Origin: Chrysemys picta bellii
Lineage: Eukaryota; Chordata; Testudines; Emydidae
NCBI RefSeq assembly: GCF_011386835.1
Contig: NC_088797.1
Coordinates: forward strand, 91,522,264 to 91,586,263
Length of the DNA: 64,000 nt
Direction of reading: 5' to 3'
Below are positions 21,661-33,711 of this stretch, one piece after another. The position numbers and the translations under genes were made by a program. The notes beneath the pieces are model-generated. The model ran no database searches, was not told where the DNA came from, and saw only the letters and a program-made list of their open reading frames with translations. The stretch's first letter is position 1. Every line of letters starts with the position of its first letter.

Positions 21661-22769
21661 ATGTAATTGAATTGCAGCTCTAATAAATAACCCCATTAAC
21701 CTGTAAGATTGGTTTTAATATACAGTGCTATAAGAAAATGCAGTCATTTGGTAATAGCTGACTGTTTTCTTTTCAAGAAAACTGAATGTTTGGTGCATAA
21801 TGTATATTTAACTCTGACACTATAACTTCATGGTTAACATGATTTGCTTAGATTGTTGCTCAATATCTTTATCCACTGACAAGTTTAGTTATTCAGTCCT
21901 TTATTTTCTACTTTGAAGTAGCTTGTCAAACAAACCTTAGAAATGATCCAAAAAAAGACAGCTATGCAATATTTTTCAGGCTTTTTTTCTTCAGTGAAGA
22001 GTTGCTCATGTGAAAAATAAGACCTCAAAGTCTCACTGGCAATAGACAGACAAATATAAATAAGCGAGCTGATAAAGCATAACAAGAACTGTTCAATTTT
22101 AATGCAACTCTGGGGAAGTCTGTCAACAATCCTGGAAACTGTCAGCGTTAGAGTTTAAATTGGTGAATGGGCTTCTTTAATAATAATAATTATAATAAAA
22201 AAAATGTTTTGATACCTAATGCTGTTGCTAATATTACTGACAACACCATTAATGACAGGAAATTTAGCCTCTAGGAGATCTATTAATTTTTATAGTTCAG
22301 TGAAACTATTAATAATCATTTTCTTTAGTTATATGTGTAAGATGTTACTACTAACTTGTGAGGCTATTTATATCTTAATAAGCAGCAGCATGTATACTGA
22401 AAGTTGCCACAGAATTTCAGTTGGAGAATACTTTTTTAAAACATATTTTTCAACAAGTTGAAATTTCCTGGAAAAATCTCTCTGAAGTTGCTCTGCATAG
22501 GATTGACTATATTATTAGCATATGTGAAAAAATAGTCTGATTGGATTACTGTAGTGTAATTGAAGCACCCACAATTTGTTGTGGTTTCAAAGTACTTAAT
22601 GGGCACATCAAAGATTTACCTACATTTTAATCTTTCAGCAGTGAAATGCAAGTAAATATATATTAATACAAAGTAACTAAGAAGAAAGGTCTGTAGGGTC
22701 TTGATGCATTAGGTTCCAATTTAATTACATTATCACAATATATACAAGAGAGAGGCATGGCCTAGGGGG

Positions 22770-22920
22770 CTGAATAGTGATCTGAGAATGCAAGCACGAA
22801 ATTCCTGTGATCTATGCCTGTTTCTTAAATGCATTCCTCTGTGGTTTTGATTCAGTAACTTATTCTATTTGTTTATCCATCTGCAAAATAAGGATAATTC
22901 TGGTGGATTCAACTAGCACA
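22770..22920 (+). mobile_element. MIR SINE
   Basis: The order is GCATGGCCTAGGGG, CTATGCCTGTTTC, GTGGTTTTGATTCAGTAACTT, then the conserved 3' phrase CCATCTGCAAAATAAGGATAAT. Ancient and degenerate; sense orientation. Confidence 0.7.
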
Positions 22921-25057
22921 GAACTACTGTGGGATTGGTTCCCCTTTCCCTATGCATTGGACTTTCCATCCCATCCTATCCCTCTTACCGTCTCGCTCTT
23001 CCACCCTGCTCAAGGAAATGTACTGAGATGGGTGCAGTAAAGTTAAATAAGTGTGGAAGTGTTTGCAGGGTCAGAGCCTTAGTGTGAAACTACCAGGCAT
23101 ATACTCAGTAGCTTTTGGGGTGGTTTTTTCCCCCCAGACATTGAAGTAGCAAAACAATATGTTCTGCATTCTTGTATGTCTTCATCCATGTACAATTGAA
23201 ATTTATTATTAATTTGTATTTATTATTAATTTGTATTTATTTTTGACAGTGCCTACAGTATACCAGGAACCATGTGAAAGGGTTATAAAACATTTTTTCT
23301 TTATCAGCTGTACGTTTAGTGAACATTGTTTTCTCAGCATTAAAGTTTGAGGTTTCTAAATAAAATATATTGAGTTGTAGTAAATTAAAGTACACAGTAC
23401 AAAATTTTATCTGAGCCCATTGCCCTTTTATGATGAATAGAGCTAACAAATAGTTAATTTGTGAGACTACAGTGTTCATGTCTTATGAATGTCTTCAGTT
23501 AAATCGGAGGAAAACTTGTACAGTTTCTAATCAAAAGGATGTCTCTCAAAACTAACTTGATGCAAGTATATCCCCTGTTGGTGTTGGGGAGGAGGGCATT
23601 TACAGGTTTCCCTGTGTGCCAATCGTCAAAGGATATGAGATGTTACAGCCCCCAGCTATGGAACTTTGGCTCTATAGCTCTGTTGCCGCACAGGCTTTTA
23701 GCTCTGGAGGTCCCCTGTTCAGTCCCCAGTGTGTCAGCCAAGATGTCAGCCTTCACCCAAGCACTGAGAATAGTCATTAAGCTCTGCACACTCCAAGTAT
23801 GTGCTACCAGTATAAATTAAAAGGGGAGACTTTTAAGTGCAAATAGATCAGAGTTACATACATTTTCTTAGTCTCTTAGAAGAACAGTTTTTTACCTATG
23901 CTATGGGGACTATAGATGGTGGTTTTGGTTATATGATCGAGCTGTTAATTTAGAATTCAGTTCTTGACCAATATCCCATGTGTTAGATCCTTTCCTTGAT
24001 GCTGTGCTTCATTCTCTAAATATCACGTTTTAAAATGAAATAATAAAAAGAAATATAGGAAGGGGAAATGGTTCACAATCAAATCCCAGACAAGAAGTTT
24101 AACTGGTATTAAGGCTGTAAAATATATCTCAATAATATAAAGATTGAGGAGGGAATTTAAGAGAACAGTGGAATTCTTTGGTTCAACACAAAACATTTGA
24201 AAACCAAAAACATTATAAGCTCTAGAGATTCTGCACTTACTTACAACTTGTGTAATTTGCAAGTAACATCATATAGAGTATGGTGGAATTATTCCAGATT
24301 TACACTGGCATAAATAAGAGCAGAATCTGTCTGTTGAATAATTTCTTCATAAACAAAAAGCTGCAGGCCTTATGTACATACTGTAGTTGTGCCGCCCGCC
24401 CCCCCAGCTCAATTAATAAACATGTTTTCTTTTTTCTGCCTTCCTTTTATGTTGTTACTTTTTCATGTTTCTCTGTTTCTCATTTTATGCTATCATAGTG
24501 GTGTTGCATGCTAATGAAATAATAATAGGCCCTTCTTCATATATCAAATTTCTCCAGGCCCTTCTCACACAGATTTTACATGGCTATAGCTCCACTTATT
24601 TTATTGGAGTTATTACAGATTTATAGTGTGTAGATGAGAGCACGGTCAGGCCTGTAATTTCCAAACTGTACTTCTGGGCATATTTCTGATTTCTGTACCT
24701 GTGCATTTCTTGCTGTCTTTGCAGTGGTGTTACTTCGGTTATTTTAATCTTGAATGACTATAGCTTTATCTATAGCTTTATCAAAGCCGGTGAAAGGTGC
24801 CAGATTACAAAATCTTCAGTTGTGGAGTGGCAGTGCAAATTTCTCGACCACACTGATGTGCTTTAACTTTGTTATGCAGTGACAAAGCTACTGTGTTTGC
24901 CATAATGGATGTTCTGTTACTCTTGTACTGCATTTTCTGTACTGTGTACAGATCTGATGAACATAACAGTAACGAAGTATTTGTCAGAATATTGTTTACA
25001 GATTTTTTTTAATTTACACATTTTTGTCAGCTTTAAACACTTCACATGTGAGCTTTT
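22921..25057. other. intronic sequence with a short tandem duplication
   Basis: Two tandem copies of TTTATTATTAATTTGTA occur at about 23202-23236. A phrase at 23690-23735 (GGCTTTTAGCTCTGGAGGTC...TTCAGTCCCC) looks vaguely like a tRNA-SINE B box but is not secure. Fragments of palindromic MITEs with TTTACACTGG-type sequence occur near 24295-24310 and 24590-24650. Nothing else is recognised. Confidence 0.4.
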
Positions 25058-25685
25058 TTGGTTTCAGTAACAAGGGTATGGAGTCAAGTCAGAGATTTGT
25101 TCTTCTGTTTCCCACCGAAGTGGAGGGCAGCCAGGGAATTGTCAGAGAATTGGGGACCAGGGTTATGCAGCAGTCACAGCACTGGCCTCCACCTGAGTGG
25201 CAATGACCCAGTCAAAGATGGGACCCAGTCCCATAACAGTGGCCATTCTGGATACCATGGTGTGTCCATCCTCCAGCTAGAACTTTCCCCTCTTCCCCCT
25301 CATTTGGTTTATTCAAGAGTGCAACAAGGGCATTGTTAACAAGATTGGTGCCAAGCAGCCTTTTCTACCACAAGAGATAAAGCAGCCACTACTTCCCTAT
25401 CCTGTTGCATCCTCTTCCTCATGACCAGACAAGGCTATGGAGGCGACAAGCAACTCACCATTGCCAGAGGACCACAGGGATCATCAAGATCTTGTGAGAA
25501 GGGTGGCCTCCATTCTTGACATTCAGGTGGAGGAGGTCAGTGAGAGCTCTCACAAGTTGGTGGACGTTCTGGTATCAGTGGGCCCTTCTAAAATGGAGTG
25601 GGTCAGAATGACTTCTACCCTCCCAGTGGTTGATGTAAGAAGAGTGGGCACAGAGAAAGGATCACAGGCAGTTGGTGTAACATAG
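25058..25685 (+). pseudogene. retroelement gag-like fragment
   Basis: A broken reading frame with a Pro/Trp-rich N-terminal part (QHWPPPEW, then QWPFWIPW in another frame), followed by PYPVASSSS, an in-frame stop, and then EDHRDHQDLVRRVASILDI / QVEEVSESSHKLVDVL. This order resembles gag-like proteins of reptile LTR or DIRS-type retroelements as I remember them (a 'hQdLLrRvA..l.iqvEEV' core). No nucleic-acid-binding knuckle and no polymerase follow. The host element type is uncertain. Confidence 0.5.
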
Positions 25686-26800
25686 ATCAGCCTTTAGGCT
25701 GCTGTAACTCACTCTGGGGGACTGGACTAGTGCAAAGCAGCTTAAAGACACTTTTGCACAAACCCTGACAACCTGTGCTCCGTTCTTTGCTCATTGCCTG
25801 CAGCAGAGAGTTGGAATACTGATCATCTTCTTGTTCCAAAATATGGATAATGAAACTCAAAGTTGAATTACCATGACCCTTCCTCCAAAATAAACATCAT
25901 AAAACAAAACAAATGGAAATATTGTTGGCATACAGCAAACACTTATTTTAAAGAAGAAAAAATAGCCTGAAAGAAAATGGTATTGTTTTCAGTGTCAGTT
26001 AGTAATCTTTTGAGCCAAATATGTGTGAGGCACTGTTAATAATCAGTTTAGTTTGAGAGAAATTTAACCATGGTGCAGAGGACCACCTTAGACGAGCTAG
26101 ACAAAGGATAAAGAAAAAGTCCTGTATATTAAAGCTATCTTCTACCCCCAGCTTTTCAAAGACTTTTAAAAAGATGGGGTACAGGAGACTTTGTGTAGCT
26201 TGTTTTTCTTTTCAACAATTTCTTCTCCTTTTTTACTGTTCACACAAACAGTTGGCCCTTACTTTCCCTCTGTCTCTACCCCATATGCCATACTTCTTGA
26301 GATATATATATATATATATACACACACCATATTCCAAACTGGAAAAAAGACTTGTATCACATTAATTTACACTGTGTGAAAATCTACAGGATGAAGAGTA
26401 TGAAATCAGAAGAGAGCACCAGATGACCTATATAGTCTTTGTTTTATTAATGCCCATTTATTCATTTTCATCCTGAAGTTTATATTTGTAGGGATTTGGC
26501 ATCAATGATTTAATTGAAACTTCACAAATTTATCTGGTGTTGAATGCTCTTCTTCAATCATAAATTTTCAATGTGTTTTTGACTAAGGGCAACTGTATGA
26601 AGATTGAAAGATCCATAGAAGGAAGGATTTTTTTTTTCTTTTCCATTTTTATTCATAAACAGATAACCAAACATTACTAATTTTAATATCTCAAGATCAC
26701 GTTGAAAGGATCTCGGTAACTTATAGAGAAGCTACATTGCTTGTGTTGACTAGCTGAACTTCTTCTAACAATTCCTCCCCTCTGTTCCCTGTTCACGCCA
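25686..26800. other. intronic sequence with an (AT)n/(AC)n microsatellite
   Basis: (AT)n at 26302-26320 runs into (AC)n to about 26327. Otherwise there is nothing I can name. Confidence 0.45.
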
Positions 26801-26804
26801 CTTG

Positions 26805-26912
26805 GGGCAGATTCCCATTTCAGTTACGTTGGTGTAAATTCAGAATAAGTCCACTCAAGAAAATGGAACTACATCGGATTTATGCTATTGTATTTGTGAA
26901 TCCGGCCCATTG
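26805..26912. mobile_element. degenerate palindromic MITE
   Basis: GGGCAGATTCCCATTTCAGTTACGTTGGTGTAAATTCAG... ends in TTGTGAATCCGGCCC, an old member of the amniote foldback family with TTACACCGGTGTAAAT cores. Confidence 0.55.
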
Positions 26913-27132
26913 TTTCGCTTAAATACATGCCTTTTGTAGAAAGAGAGTGATTGATTTCTTAACAAAATAAAGACACCTGATTCCAGACAGTTCTATGGTT
27001 TAGCAGTCAAAAACATAACCAGATCCAGCTGAAGTTGGCTGAAAGTTGAAGTTTGAAACATTTAAACTGGAAATAAGGTGGGTAATTAACTATTGGAACA
27101 ATTTATGAAGGTATGTGGTAGATCATCACTAA

Positions 27133-27310
27133 AAAGACCAAGATTTCAAAAAGTGATTTGTACTTTTGGCTACCTACATTCTTGAGTACCCAACTTGAGA
27201 CACCACAATAGTACGTGGCTTCCAGAGAGTTTGTGCTCACAACTTCTTAAGATGAAGGTGCCTCAAGTTGGGCACCTAAAAATTGAGGCACCTAAAATCA
27301 CTAATCACTT
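27133..27310. mobile_element. palindromic MITE, about 178 bp
   Basis: The left arm CAAGATTTCAAAAAGTGATTTGT...GAGTACCCAACTTGAGACA pairs with the right arm GCCTCAAGTTGGGCACC...AATCACTTATGAAAATCTTG. The centre lies near 27225. Confidence 0.75.
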
Positions 27311-27335
27311 ATGAAAATCTTGATTTAGGCTTTAA

Positions 27336-27492
27336 AGCAAGATTGAATGTCTTTCTAAAAGGTAAACTCCAATTCAACCACATGTTGTTAGGATTTGTGA
27401 ATGTATTACTGGATGAATTCTATAGACTGTGTTATGCAAGAACTCAGATTAGATGACCATAATAGTCCCTTCTGGCCTTAAAGTCTGTGACC
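27336..27492 (+). mobile_element. CR1/L3-type LINE 3' end
   Basis: It ends with CAGATTAGATGACCATAATAGTCCCTTCTGGCCTTAAAGTCTGTGA, the characteristic 3' tail of CR1/L3 LINEs, in sense orientation. Only about 150 bp remains. Confidence 0.75.
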
Positions 27493-27577
27493 TCATTAAA
27501 TTAGACAAAACATGGTGTGGGGTTTTTTTTTCTTTTTTTCTTTTTCTTTTTCTCTTTTTTTACTAAACACTGTACAG

Positions 27578-27924
27578 CAGTGGTGGGCAACCTGTGGCCC
27601 ACACGCTGCATGCAGCCCATCCGTTGGCGGGCCGCAAGACAGTTTTACATTGACCGGCCACAGGCACAGCTGCCTGCAGCTCCCCGTGGCTGTGGTTCAC
27701 CATTCCGAGCCAATGAGAGCTGCAGGAAGTGGCACGGGCAGCAGGGATGTTTTGGCCACTGCTTCCCGCAGCACCCATTGGCCAGGAACGGTGAACTGCG
27801 ACCACTGGGAGCTGCAGGAGGTCGTGCCTGTGGATGGTTAATGTAAACAAACTGTCTCACGGCCCGCCAGCAGGTTACCTGTTGGGCCGTGTGCAGCCTG
27901 AGGGCCGCAGGTTGCCCACCAGTG
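27578..27924. mobile_element. foldback hAT MITE, 347 bp
   Basis: The ends CAGTGGTGGGCAACCTG and (reverse complement) CACTGGTGGGCAACCTG match 16 of 17. The flanks CTGTACAG (27570-27577) and CAGTACAG (27925-27932) give a 7-of-8 target duplication. The whole element folds on itself: GGCGGGCCGCAAGACAG (27626-27642) pairs with CTGTCTCACGGCCCGCC (27852-27868), and there are matching AGCTGC/GCAGCT blocks inside. The open frames on both strands reflect this palindrome and are not genes. Confidence 0.88.
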
Positions 27925-27932
27925 CAGTACAG

Positions 27933-29455
27933 TGTGTAATTTCCATAAATAACATTAATACTTTCTAACATTAAAGACGTCATAGGTTTGAGGTTCTTTT
28001 CTAGTGAAAATTTTTCTCATAATGACACACAGTGTCACCTTCAACTTCTAAAACTTTATGAAAAATTCAGTTTTGAACATTCATATGTTCAGAATGCTTG
28101 TACTCCTGAGATAGAATGATGATGTTCAACACAGTCATATTCACAGGCCATCAAAGTTTACCTCTCCCAAATGCAGAACAGCACAAGGTATTTGATCAAT
28201 TTCATTCTTCGTTAGCTTGAACAAGAGAAAGCTAAGTGCATTTGTATGTGAGAAAAATATTTTGCTAGCAACATTCTTTGAATGGATTTCTTTTTTCCCT
28301 TACTGAACAGAATAGATGAAAATAAAGGGTGTGGGAGTAGAAGTATTATACAACAGATATTTTTCGCCCACTGATATTTTTTTGCTATGCCAGGGGTTAC
28401 TTATTAAGTCCCAACACTAGTTAACGGAACTGCATAATGCCGTGCTTAACAGTGAATTTTTCAGTCTGCTTACGTTTCTGGAGTCACAATGAGTATGAAA
28501 TAGCATGTGTATCTGCTGGGAGACCTGTGTGTGTGTGTGGGGGGGGCACCTACATAAATAAGTGGCATGGTTGTCTATTGCTAATAAGCTAAGAGAAACA
28601 CTTTATGTGGATTTATGATATTCTTTGGAGTACTCATGTCATTTAATTAGGATCAATTTTTGGAACCTATTGTCCTACATTCCCTGGCTGCAACGTTTTT
28701 TTCAGAGAATGTAATGTTCAGAAAAATAGAGTAGAGGAGTTGGCTACTTGTATTTGCTTTTGACTTAGATAGTGCAGTTTTCAAAATGGGTCATATAGAA
28801 AAGTAGTTTTAAAAAGAAATAGAAAAAGGTAATTTATTGTTTGAGTTACCCCAGGAAGCTCGGAAGATAAGTTAAATATTCATCTGCCTTATTTTCACTG
28901 AATAATGCTGGTCTTGCTGACATGAATTAGTTTATATTCTTAGCAAGTTTCAATCTTTGCATTTGAAATGTTTATCTTGAACATAATCTTTTCCCTAGTG
29001 CATGTCACTTTCATCATAAGAGATAACTATTACCGTACACAGTAGACCAAAGGCCAGTAGTTCTCATTTCAAATTCTCTTCTGCCTGCTCCTAAAACAGC
29101 CCACTCCTGTTGATGCCATGGTATCTAAGCAGGGGAGAATATTGATCTGATATGCAGATGAATGAATGACAGACACAAGGATGGATTTAAGCAGCAGGCG
29201 GCAACTTTATTCACTCAGCAATGGGGAACAGTGCTATGTGCCCATCCCCTACTCTCACATACCAGGTGTTTAATTAGGTCCAGTATGGAGCTACAAGGCT
29301 CCCATCATATTAAATGATTGCCCTGATTAGAACCTCTTTGGCCTACCCCTAAGACTCATCTCACTTCTGAATCCTCTTGCCCTACACCCACTCCCCACCC
29401 TCATGTGTGCAGGTGTAGAGGATACCGAGGGAGGACCTGAGCCTGTGAATTCTCC
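27933..29455. other. intronic sequence with short (GT)n and G run
   Basis: (GT)n followed by a G run at 28529-28546. No exon or named mobile element elsewhere. Confidence 0.4.
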
Positions 29456-29704
29456 TCTCATCCTATAGGTGCAGGTCCACCAGTGAATCCAGTGTCTCAT
29501 TACTTCTAGGAGCTGGGTCTTTTAGCTTTGCACTGGACGCCAGCCACTGGAGGCACCAGCAGTTAGTATGGTCTAACCCTCCATCCATGTTGTCCAGTAT
29601 GTATTTTCTCCTCAATCCAACTCTTAGGGTCACAGAACCGCTGCATCTGATGGATGGACTCCATGATCCCTTTATAGCTGAGGCTAAGTATATAGGAGGT
29701 CCCT

Positions 29705-30007
29705 TTATATGATTACTGAGCCACCTGCTTCCAAAATTATCCTGCAACTTTGCTGTTCACTTTCTTCTAGACCCCGTTGACATAGGCTAGCTTCACAGCT
29801 CCCCCAAAAACTCTCTTCACGGACAAAGCAAAAGTGTGTGGCTGTTACCCTGTTAATCAAGTCTATGTCTCTCTGACTCCTAATTCTTAAATTTAATCCA
29901 GTGCAAACTTCAAGCTCATTTTCACCAAGGTGAATAACCAGGATGTCACATGCCTGGAATTTGACCATCAATGACTGTAGAAGAGGCATAAATAGATTCC
30001 ACAACAT
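29705..30007 (-). pseudogene. SGNH-hydrolase-like domain of the DIRS/Ngaro-like element
   Basis: RGMLWNLFMPLLQSL is followed by DILVIHLGENELE, matching block III (G-x-N) of SGNH/GDSL hydrolases. The preceding WYS-stop-RGMLW fits the usual W..RGM.W lead-in. Further upstream a frame reading ILHWAHK occupies the place of the nucleophile GHS block, which is lost. The role of this domain in YR retroelements is unknown; a related esterase occurs in ORF1 of some LINEs. The frame drifts after about residue 55. Confidence 0.62.
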
Positions 30008-30044
30008 GCCCCTTCAGCTGTACCAGTATATCAGCCTTGAAGTT

Positions 30045-30356
30045 CTAAACCTGCTGACCTGTCTGCTCATTTGTGGGCCCAATGCAAAATAGCATACCTT
30101 CAGATCCAGACAGCAACCCTCCGCCTGATGTCTTCTGCAATAACAAATGACAAAGTTGCTTCAAATCCCTGGCATGCACCAGCAATCGAGCAGCAGAGCA
30201 AGAATAGGTCCTATAACATCCCAGTTTCTGATGCCAAACTGTCTGGACCTTCAGAGAGTCAAACCCCTCTATTGCTACTGTTGTTGCTGTCCCAATATTA
30301 AAAGAACGAGTTCCAAAATGTGCAGGGTGGAGACCTATGTAGGTGAGCGCCTTCAT
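30045..30356 (-). pseudogene. tyrosine recombinase fragment of the DIRS/Ngaro-like element
   Basis: The reading IGLHPAHFGTRSFNIGTATT aligns with the HxxR block (usually THSFRIGAAT) of retroelement and integrase-like tyrosine recombinases. Both catalytic residues of HxxR are changed here (H to R, R to N). A downstream YRTY retains a possible nucleophile Tyr. The protein would cut and rejoin circular cDNA during integration. This copy cannot be active. Just upstream (higher coordinates) another frame reads THGDGSYSTG, as expected before this block. Confidence 0.72.
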
Positions 30357-31339
30357 AACTGTGGCAAACTGCTATCCAGTTGAATAGCTGCCATCCCCAT
30401 GTGTGAATATTGGGCTTAGCTCCTGGTACCTTTATGACTAAAACGGTTTTGACAGCTTTCGCTGGACATACAACGTAATTTCTGTTCCAGCATCCAACTG
30501 AATCTTCGGATACCCATTAATTGTTTGATAAATGTTTCCCACACCAAATTGTCCTTCATTGCTTTAATCACCCCAACGAAGTGATGAGGCTTCCTGATTC
30601 TAGAGCTGGTGGCCACCAGGCAATACAAAAGACCTTGCCTGGAGGACAAAGTTCAGGTGCCTGATGATTACCTGTAAGTGTTATAGTGTGACTTTCTTGG
30701 CACTGTTGATTGTCCTTATCAAGATCCTAACATTATCTTTGCCATGGGTAGCCATGATGAACCTGGCATTGTTTCCAGTTCAGTTCCTAAATATGTCAAC
30801 TTCTCTGTTGGACCTTTCACCTTTTCAGAGGCTGAGAGGACACCCAAGTATTGGGCCATCTTTTGAAAAGCTCTTAGTTAGGTGGGTGCATTCATCCAAC
30901 CCAGATTTCCTATGAAGAGAAGGTCCTTAAGACAATGAACTGCCTGGAGCAAACCCATTTCCCTCACTAATGCCCAATCTAGCATCTAATTAAACCTTTC
31001 AAACGCTGAGCAAAATATGGAGAAATCCATGGTCATGACCTTATCAAAATAGTAATAAGATTCAAATCTTCAGGATGAACAGGGAGCAACTAAAATGCAG
31101 ACTTAATAGCCTATTTTTTAATGTCACTCCCCAGCCCCTTTTTTTAATCCTGGCTACAGCTGTATCTAATAAGGAATACTCATGCTTCCACTCTACCTCT
31201 ATCACTTCTGGGAGCAGGGAGGCTAGGCTCCTGCCTACCTACCATCTCTGGAGCATTGAAAAGCAACATCACCCTTGAAAATGATAGTGCTCCACCAATA
31301 TCTTGTCTACACTGGGATACATTTATTATATGTATTCAT

Positions 31340-31821
31340 CAGAGCTGGGTGAAAATTTTTGGTCAATAGTTTATTTGCTGAAGAATGTATTTTCGGGTCC
31401 ATCAAAACTATTTTGTGAATTTGCTGAATAATTCTGACCAAAATGGTTTTTCATGGTATATTTATAAACACACTTAGGCGTTATTCACAAAAATGGAAGA
31501 GGTGATAGTGAGAGACCCAAATCCCTGCTATGAATCTGGCAGAGTTGGGGACTTGAAATTGGTCTCCTGCATGCCAGGTGAGTTCGGTAACTATGGGGCT
31601 ATCAGGCTGACGTGGGGAGCCTCCTTCTCTTCTGGTATTGTGAATACCATTTTCAAATATCCTTTTCTTTTAATAAAGGTTTTCAGTTTTTGTTTCACTA
31701 AGAAAACCGAATTTTTTTTCAGGTCGATCTGAAATAATGTGGGTTTATTTTATTTTAGTCTTTTTTGTTTGTTTGTTTGTTTGTTTGTTTGGCCAAAAAA
31801 TAAATTATTCTCACAGCTCTA
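31340..31821. mobile_element. hAT-like MITE with (GTTT)n insert
   Basis: The left end CAGAGCTGGGTGAAAATTTTT (31340-31360) pairs with the reverse complement of the right end CTAGAGCTGTGAGAATAATTT. The expected 8-bp flanks do not match well (GTATTCAT versus GTCTTGAG). (TTTG)n runs at 31766-31790. The element abuts the end of the DIRS-like remains. Confidence 0.55.
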
Positions 31822-31984
31822 GTCTTGAGTTAACATAAACATCCACAAAGCCATCTTCAAATCTCTCCTTTCTGCTGCAGTGATATCTACAAAAAAACCT
31901 TGAAAATAGATAAGCAGCTGGAGGTCTGTGGACCCAGCTTATCACAGTGTTTATAATTGTATCATTGCTATCTTATGTTTTCCT

Positions 31985-32160
31985 ACTCAGTTTGTTGCAT
32001 CCACCTGGTGTGTCTCATCTTACTGTAAACTTAGACCATAACCTCTTTGAGGCACGTCTGGAACTTTTTGTTGTGTGTTTGTGCAGTACCTCGCACAGTA
32101 GGGCCAGTGTTCCTATTGAAGCCCCTAGGCATTACCACAGTACAAATAATAAAAACAATA
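31985..32160 (+). mobile_element. MIR-type SINE tail
   Basis: GACCATAACCTCTTTGAGGCACGTCTGGAAC...TGTTTGTGCAGTACCTCGCACAGTAGGGCC...ACAAATAATAA is the widespread amniote SINE/LINE 3' phrase ('gcgcctagcacaatgggg...tacaaataataa'). Confidence 0.6.
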
Positions 32161-33711
32161 GTGTCCCCTGTTCCAGATGGCTAACAGTAAGTGGACTGAA
32201 CCGTCATTATACGTGAATCCATAATCAATGCCGCCATGATATTTCTGATGCCAATGGTTATCAAGTCTTCTTCCCATAAATCTTAAATATAGTTGTATAT
32301 ATTTCTGAGACCAAACTACCCTTGTAGTTCTAAGAAGGTAGTCTTGCAAGTCAGGTGTTAGGCACATCAGTAAGAAAGTGTAAGCTTCAGGTAATAAATT
32401 ACCTGCAGCTACCCATGCTGTACCACTTTTGTGGATGGACTTCAGTCTACAAGGTTATCAGATTATTTTAATGATGCTGAGGATGCTGCAGACTTGAGGA
32501 AGGAAGGTGTGGATTGGAGCATTTGCTTAAAGCAAGTTTTGCACATGCTTGTAATAATAGTTTAGTAAAACGGTGGTGGGTTTTTTTTCTGAGAAAAAAA
32601 ACTACCTTGCATTTTTAATTGTTCTGTGTGTTATAAATCAAAATAACATTCACAGGAATGTCCCTTCAAGTAAAAGAAGAAAATAGCACAAATACTTACT
32701 GGATTAAGTATATAATTTTTCTTGCCAAATTGTACATAATTAAGATTGTTGCTGTGGTTAGTTTGATTAAATCAGTTTTACAGTTGTTTTAAATGTACGT
32801 CCTTTGTAAAATAAGAAATTAGTTAGCTAGCAATATTAGTAGCAATCTTTTTTAACATTATTTTTGTTTTTATATAAAATATAAGCATACAAAGAAACAA
32901 AACATATATAAATACATATAGAAGATGGAAATAACATAGATAATAATGTTCAGTGCTTATTATTTGCAAAACCTGAACCTCTAATGATCATGCAGAGCAT
33001 TAATTATCAAAGTGGCTAAATAGATACATAAGTGAGAGTATAGTCTAGACATATCGGGTCTAATATATCAAAGGTATACAATAGTTTCATGTGTGACTAG
33101 ACATCCTCATATTTTTTCCAGCTTTCTCATTGTTTCCATTAATGAAGCAACAGAGAGCTTACTCAGCCAGTCTCTATGAGGAAGGCATTGCATATTTACA
33201 CTTTCCAAAAATAAATCTTTTGATCACTAGAATAGTTACTGCAATCCATTTCTTAATGTTAACTAGTAATTCCAACTCACCGAGCACCCCTAAAATACAC
33301 AAGCTTGGAGAAGGACAATAATGACACACAATTTTTGAGAGAATTGAGTGTAGTTTTCCAGAACACATGCCTTTTTGATAGGTATAGAGGTTGTGTGAAA
33401 GGTTGGCATGTGGCTGTTTGCATCTCCAACACTCACTGTGTGTTGCCAATCTAGCCTTAAGCATACACTCTGGAATCCAATAGTAACTGTTTAATATCTT
33501 GTTCTAGAATTGCAAGTACAAAATTAGCAGTCTTTGAGATAATTTTATTTACCATATGGTTGATCCATAAGTGAACAAAAAGGAAATTATTTTGCTGTGT
33601 TTCTACGTTTCATCACAACTCCTTATTTTATTAATTATATAATGAAACCAGTCAGGCATACATAAGTAGTTCATTGTACAGTCCTTACATAGGTAACTTC
33701 TGGCAAATAAG
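32161..33711. other. intronic sequence, nothing recognised
   Basis: AT-rich intron with no exon or named repeat. Confidence 0.4.

Larger units (their letters stand above)
29463..31190 (-). mobile_element. decayed DIRS/Ngaro-like retrotransposon: RT, RNase H, tyrosine recombinase, SGNH hydrolase
   Basis: Read on the minus strand, broken frames give the following order. First, reverse transcriptase: EYSLLDTAVARI at about 31180-31145, an IKSAF-like motif near 31105, and a YLDD-equivalent site reading CLKD at about 30935. Then the thumb and RNase H region (30840-30420, including HLNFVLQARSF and RKPHHFVGVIKAMK). Then a tyrosine recombinase C-terminus (30045-30356), and finally a SGNH-hydrolase-like domain (29463-30020). 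RT plus YR without an integrase is the signature of DIRS-order elements, and SGNH domains accompany some Ngaro-type members as I recall. Stops and frameshifts occur throughout. Ends and split direct repeats were not found. Confidence 0.75.

Noticed and set aside
23640..23740. tRNA-like phrase with possible B box
   Set aside because: No A box at the right distance and no clear SINE body.
27512..27983. Open frames of 95-112 codons on both strands
   Set aside because: They cover a self-complementary hAT MITE; the two strands mirror each other.
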